This document shows positions 5,395-7,417 of a stretch of 7,417 nt of DNA, one piece after another. The stretch spans positions 1-7,417 of the forward strand of contig SVRB01000066.1 of the NCBI GenBank assembly GCA_015065045.1, in the 5' to 3' direction. The DNA is from Oscillospiraceae bacterium. GTDB lineage: Bacteria > Bacillota > Clostridia > Oscillospirales > CAG-272. The stretch's first letter is position 1; each line of letters begins with the position of its first letter. The notes below the pieces were generated by a model. It was given only the letters and a program-made list of their open reading frames with translations, did no database searches and was not told the origin of the DNA. The position numbers were made by a program, and so were the translations under genes.

Positions 5395-5408
5395 AACGGT
5401 CTTGTTTT

Positions 5409-7417
5409 TTATTTGATGATTACGTAATCAAGTACATTTGAAGCGGACATGTATGTACCGTTCTTTGCCTCGATAGAAATCTGGCCTTCGCCGCAATCAC
5501 TTTCGGAAACAATGAGATCCTTCCAGTTTTCAGCAGTAAGCTTTACGCCGTTTACTGTGCAGTTTTTCAAAGTGATCTTTGCATCAGCACCAAGCGAGCT
5601 AAGGTCTATATAGAACTTGCTGCTAAACTCACAGCTGTCAAATACTGTCTCAACGTAAGGCTTTACCAAACGTCCGTATACGTTTGTGTAATATTCACCC
5701 TGACCGAACGTGCAGTTTGTAAAGCTTGCATCTTTAACAGCAGTACCCAAGCTGGACCAACCGTTAAACGTGCTGTTTGTAACGATCAAAGACTGCTTTC
5801 CGTCGCCTTCGCCTGTGTTAAGCGCATAGCATACGTCTTCGCCGCTTACGATAACGTTGTCAAGATATATTGTTTCGGTAGGATACATAATCATAATGCC
5901 ACGGAAAACACCATCAACAGTAATATTTTTGATTGTACCGCCTGATGTCATGATACCGTAGTTATCGATATTTCCGTTTTTTATAGGACCAACTTCAAAA
6001 TCGAGAACGTAGCCGTTACCGTTCAATATGTTACCTGCAACGTTTATACCGTAATAGTTTCCGTAGGGAGCTGTTGTTTCAACTGAGAATTCGTCGAAGC
6101 TGTTGTTCAAAAGAACGATCTTGCCCTTTGCTAATGCCCAAGTAACAGCTGCTTCAGAGCTTGCAACAACTTCATTCATTTCAGCGCTGCTGTAATAAAT
6201 AGAATTTGTGAAGCCGAAGCGAACAACGGAATTTGAACCGTTTGTACGTGTAAACGTTGTGTTAGTGAAGTTAAGGTTCAAGAGTGCATCAGCTGCAGCA
6301 GCCTTATCTGCGCTGCCGCCAAAGTCAGCAGCAGTATAGTTGTGTACCCAGAAGCAGCTATTGCCTGTAAGGAATGTACAGCCGTTCAAGGTTATGTTGT
6401 TCATATCGTAACCGCTGTTGAAAGCACGAACGCCGACGTAGTTGGACTTGAATGTTGAATTCTGTGCATTCAAAGTAACTTCGCCCCAGTTGTTGAGGTG
6501 AACGCAGAATGCCATATCAGAACCACCAAGGTTTTCAATAGTAGCGTTAGTGATGTTTAAAACGCCGCCTGCAGTAACGTTGAATACGTTTGTGGAACTG
6601 CCCCAACCCATGTTAGTGCCTGTATGCAAGATTGTCATAGTACCGTTTTTAACAGTAAGTGTTCCTCTAACGTCAAACATATTGCGGTTTGAGTCTGTCT
6701 TGTTGGAAACACCTGCTATGGTCTTGCCGTTAAGGTCGATCGTGATGTTCTTACCTGCAGCGATTGTTATTGTATTGTCGGCATCAACTGTGATGTCCTT
6801 CAATATTGTAACAGTCTTTCCATCAGCGTTAGCAAGAGCATCTGCCAATGATGTGTAGTAATCATTACCGATCTTTGCAGGGTAAATGTCATCCTTGTTG
6901 ATTGTTTCGCTGTCAAGCTGACCGCCTTTTATAGCTTCTTCAACCTTTTCAGCAAAAACTTCGCTGTTAACAGGGGGGATAATAGCTGCTGTGTTGTCGA
7001 TTACTGCTTTAACGTCGTTAATAGCAGTATCCTTAGCCTTATCATAAGCCAAAGCAGAACCGCTTACAGCATATTCACTAAAGTGATTTGTTGTAAATAC
7101 GAGCTTACCTGTAGCTGCATCGTAAGATACAAACGTGGGCTGATCCTTTCCGTCGTTACCTGTGTAACTGATAGAAACGTTTTCAAGACCCTTTGAAATG
7201 TATGTTGTAACAGTGTAAACACCGTTAGCAAGCTCCTCGCTGACTTCTTCTCCGTTTACTGTCATAGTAACGTCGATCGAACCTACTACAGAGCCGTTTG
7301 CGCTTACGTTGAAGAGAGAGTTTTCAGCAGTAACTGTCATTTCAACAAGCTTATTGGTATAAGCTCCGGCGGGGATTTCGATGTTAGTCTGAGGATATGT
7401 TGTTGAGGGAGATGCTG
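5409..7417 (-). CDS. Large secreted beta-helix surface protein, 5' end outside window
   Basis: The frame is open to the window edge, so 7417 is not the start; the ATG at 7340 is internal. The visible 668 residues show three parts. First (7417 to about 7065) is a strand-rich domain ending NHFSEYAV, a closing motif common in clostridial surface proteins. Next is a short helical linker. From about 6885 to 5412 come repeated short strands and turns (LNGCTF, VTNSTFNG, FTNCTFGQG, LKNCTVNG), the pattern of a right-handed parallel beta-helix of the pectate-lyase/adhesin kind. It seems to fall into two blocks, the second opening near 6150 with VTWALAKGKIVLLNN. No catalytic residues of a polysaccharide lyase can be assigned, so binding or adhesion is likelier than catalysis. 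The C-terminus (NVLDYVIIK) has no sortase motif, membrane helix or dockerin, so any anchor must lie in the missing N-terminal part. It is upstream in the same direction as the TasA-like genes and probably co-transcribed. Confidence 0.8.
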   Translation of the reverse strand, partial: ASPSTTYPQTNIEIPAGAYTNKLVEMTVTAENSLFNVSANGSVVGSIDVTMTVNGEEVSEELANGVYTVTTYISKGLENVSISYTGNDGKDQPTFVSYDAATGKLVFTTNHFSEYAVSGSALAYDKAKDTAINDVKAVIDNTAAIIPPVNSEVFAEKVEEAIKGGQLDSETINKDDIYPAKIGNDYYTSLADALANADGKTVTILKDITVDADNTITIAAGKNITIDLNGKTIAGVSNKTDSNRNMFDVRGTLTVKNGTMTILHTGTNMGWGSSTNVFNVTAGGVLNITNATIENLGGSDMAFCVHLNNWGEVTLNAQNSTFKSNYVGVRAFNSGYDMNNITLNGCTFLTGNSCFWVHNYTAADFGGSADKAAAADALLNLNFTNTTFTRTNGSNSVVRFGFTNSIYYSSAEMNEVVASSEAAVTWALAKGKIVLLNNSFDEFSVETTAPYGNYYGINVAGNILNGNGYVLDFEVGPIKNGNIDNYGIMTSGGTIKNITVDGVFRGIMIMYPTETIYLDNVIVSGEDVCYALNTGEGDGKQSLIVTNSTFNGWSSLGTAVKDASFTNCTFGQGEYYTNVYGRLVKPYVETVFDSCEFSSKFYIDLSSLGADAKITLKNCTVNGVKLTAENWKDLIVSESDCGEGQISIEAKNGTYMSASNVLDYVIIK

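Noticed and set aside
5366..5408. Hairpin plus T-run read as a plus-strand terminator
   Set aside because: There is no plus-strand gene to its left for about 3 kb; the T-run is the complement of the A-rich bases after the beta-helix gene stop. Treated as spacer structure instead.
6550..6858. Plus-strand open frame inside the beta-helix gene
   Set aside because: It lies wholly within a well-supported minus-strand gene and has no ribosome site or recognisable protein features.

Overview
The window looks like chromosomal DNA from a low-GC, Gram-positive, gut- or rumen-type Clostridia (Oscillospiraceae/Ruminococcaceae-like). The reasons are AT-rich DNA with strong AGGAGG ribosome sites, a sortase signal of the clostridial (S/P)PXTG kind, TasA/camelysin-type secreted proteins, and small GC-rich intergenic hairpins ending in CCCTACA of a kind I associate with these genomes. 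The taxon is inferred from style, not from a marker gene.

Layout: Positions 1-300 hold no gene but carry several short GC-rich inverted and direct repeats. A good promoter (344-372) drives a small two-helix membrane protein with a PH-like C-terminal region (394-897, plus strand). A second promoter (966-994) drives a GT-C type membrane glycosyltransferase (1032-2228, plus strand). A strong bidirectional terminator (2240-2292) separates these genes from everything to the right.

From 7417 down to 2302 all genes are on the minus strand and probably form one operon that begins outside the window. In transcription order they are: the 3' part of a large secreted beta-helix protein (5409-7417, 5' end missing); a 113-bp spacer with two stem-loops; a TasA-like protein (4714-5292); a wall-anchored protein with a PPQTG sorting signal (4051-4713) whose ATG directly follows the previous stop codon; a second TasA-like protein starting at GTG (3370-4020); and a camelysin/TasA-like protein whose C-terminal third is a 40-residue Thr/Ser/Glu/Pro tandem repeat (2302-3330).

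How they may work together (inference): three proteins with SipW-type N-termini plus one sortase substrate resemble the parts of an extracellular fibre, in which TasA-like subunits polymerise and a covalently attached protein roots them in the wall. The beta-helix protein would be a large adhesive surface factor made from the same transcript. Neither a SipW-type signal peptidase nor a sortase is in the window; both would have to be encoded upstream of 7417 or elsewhere.
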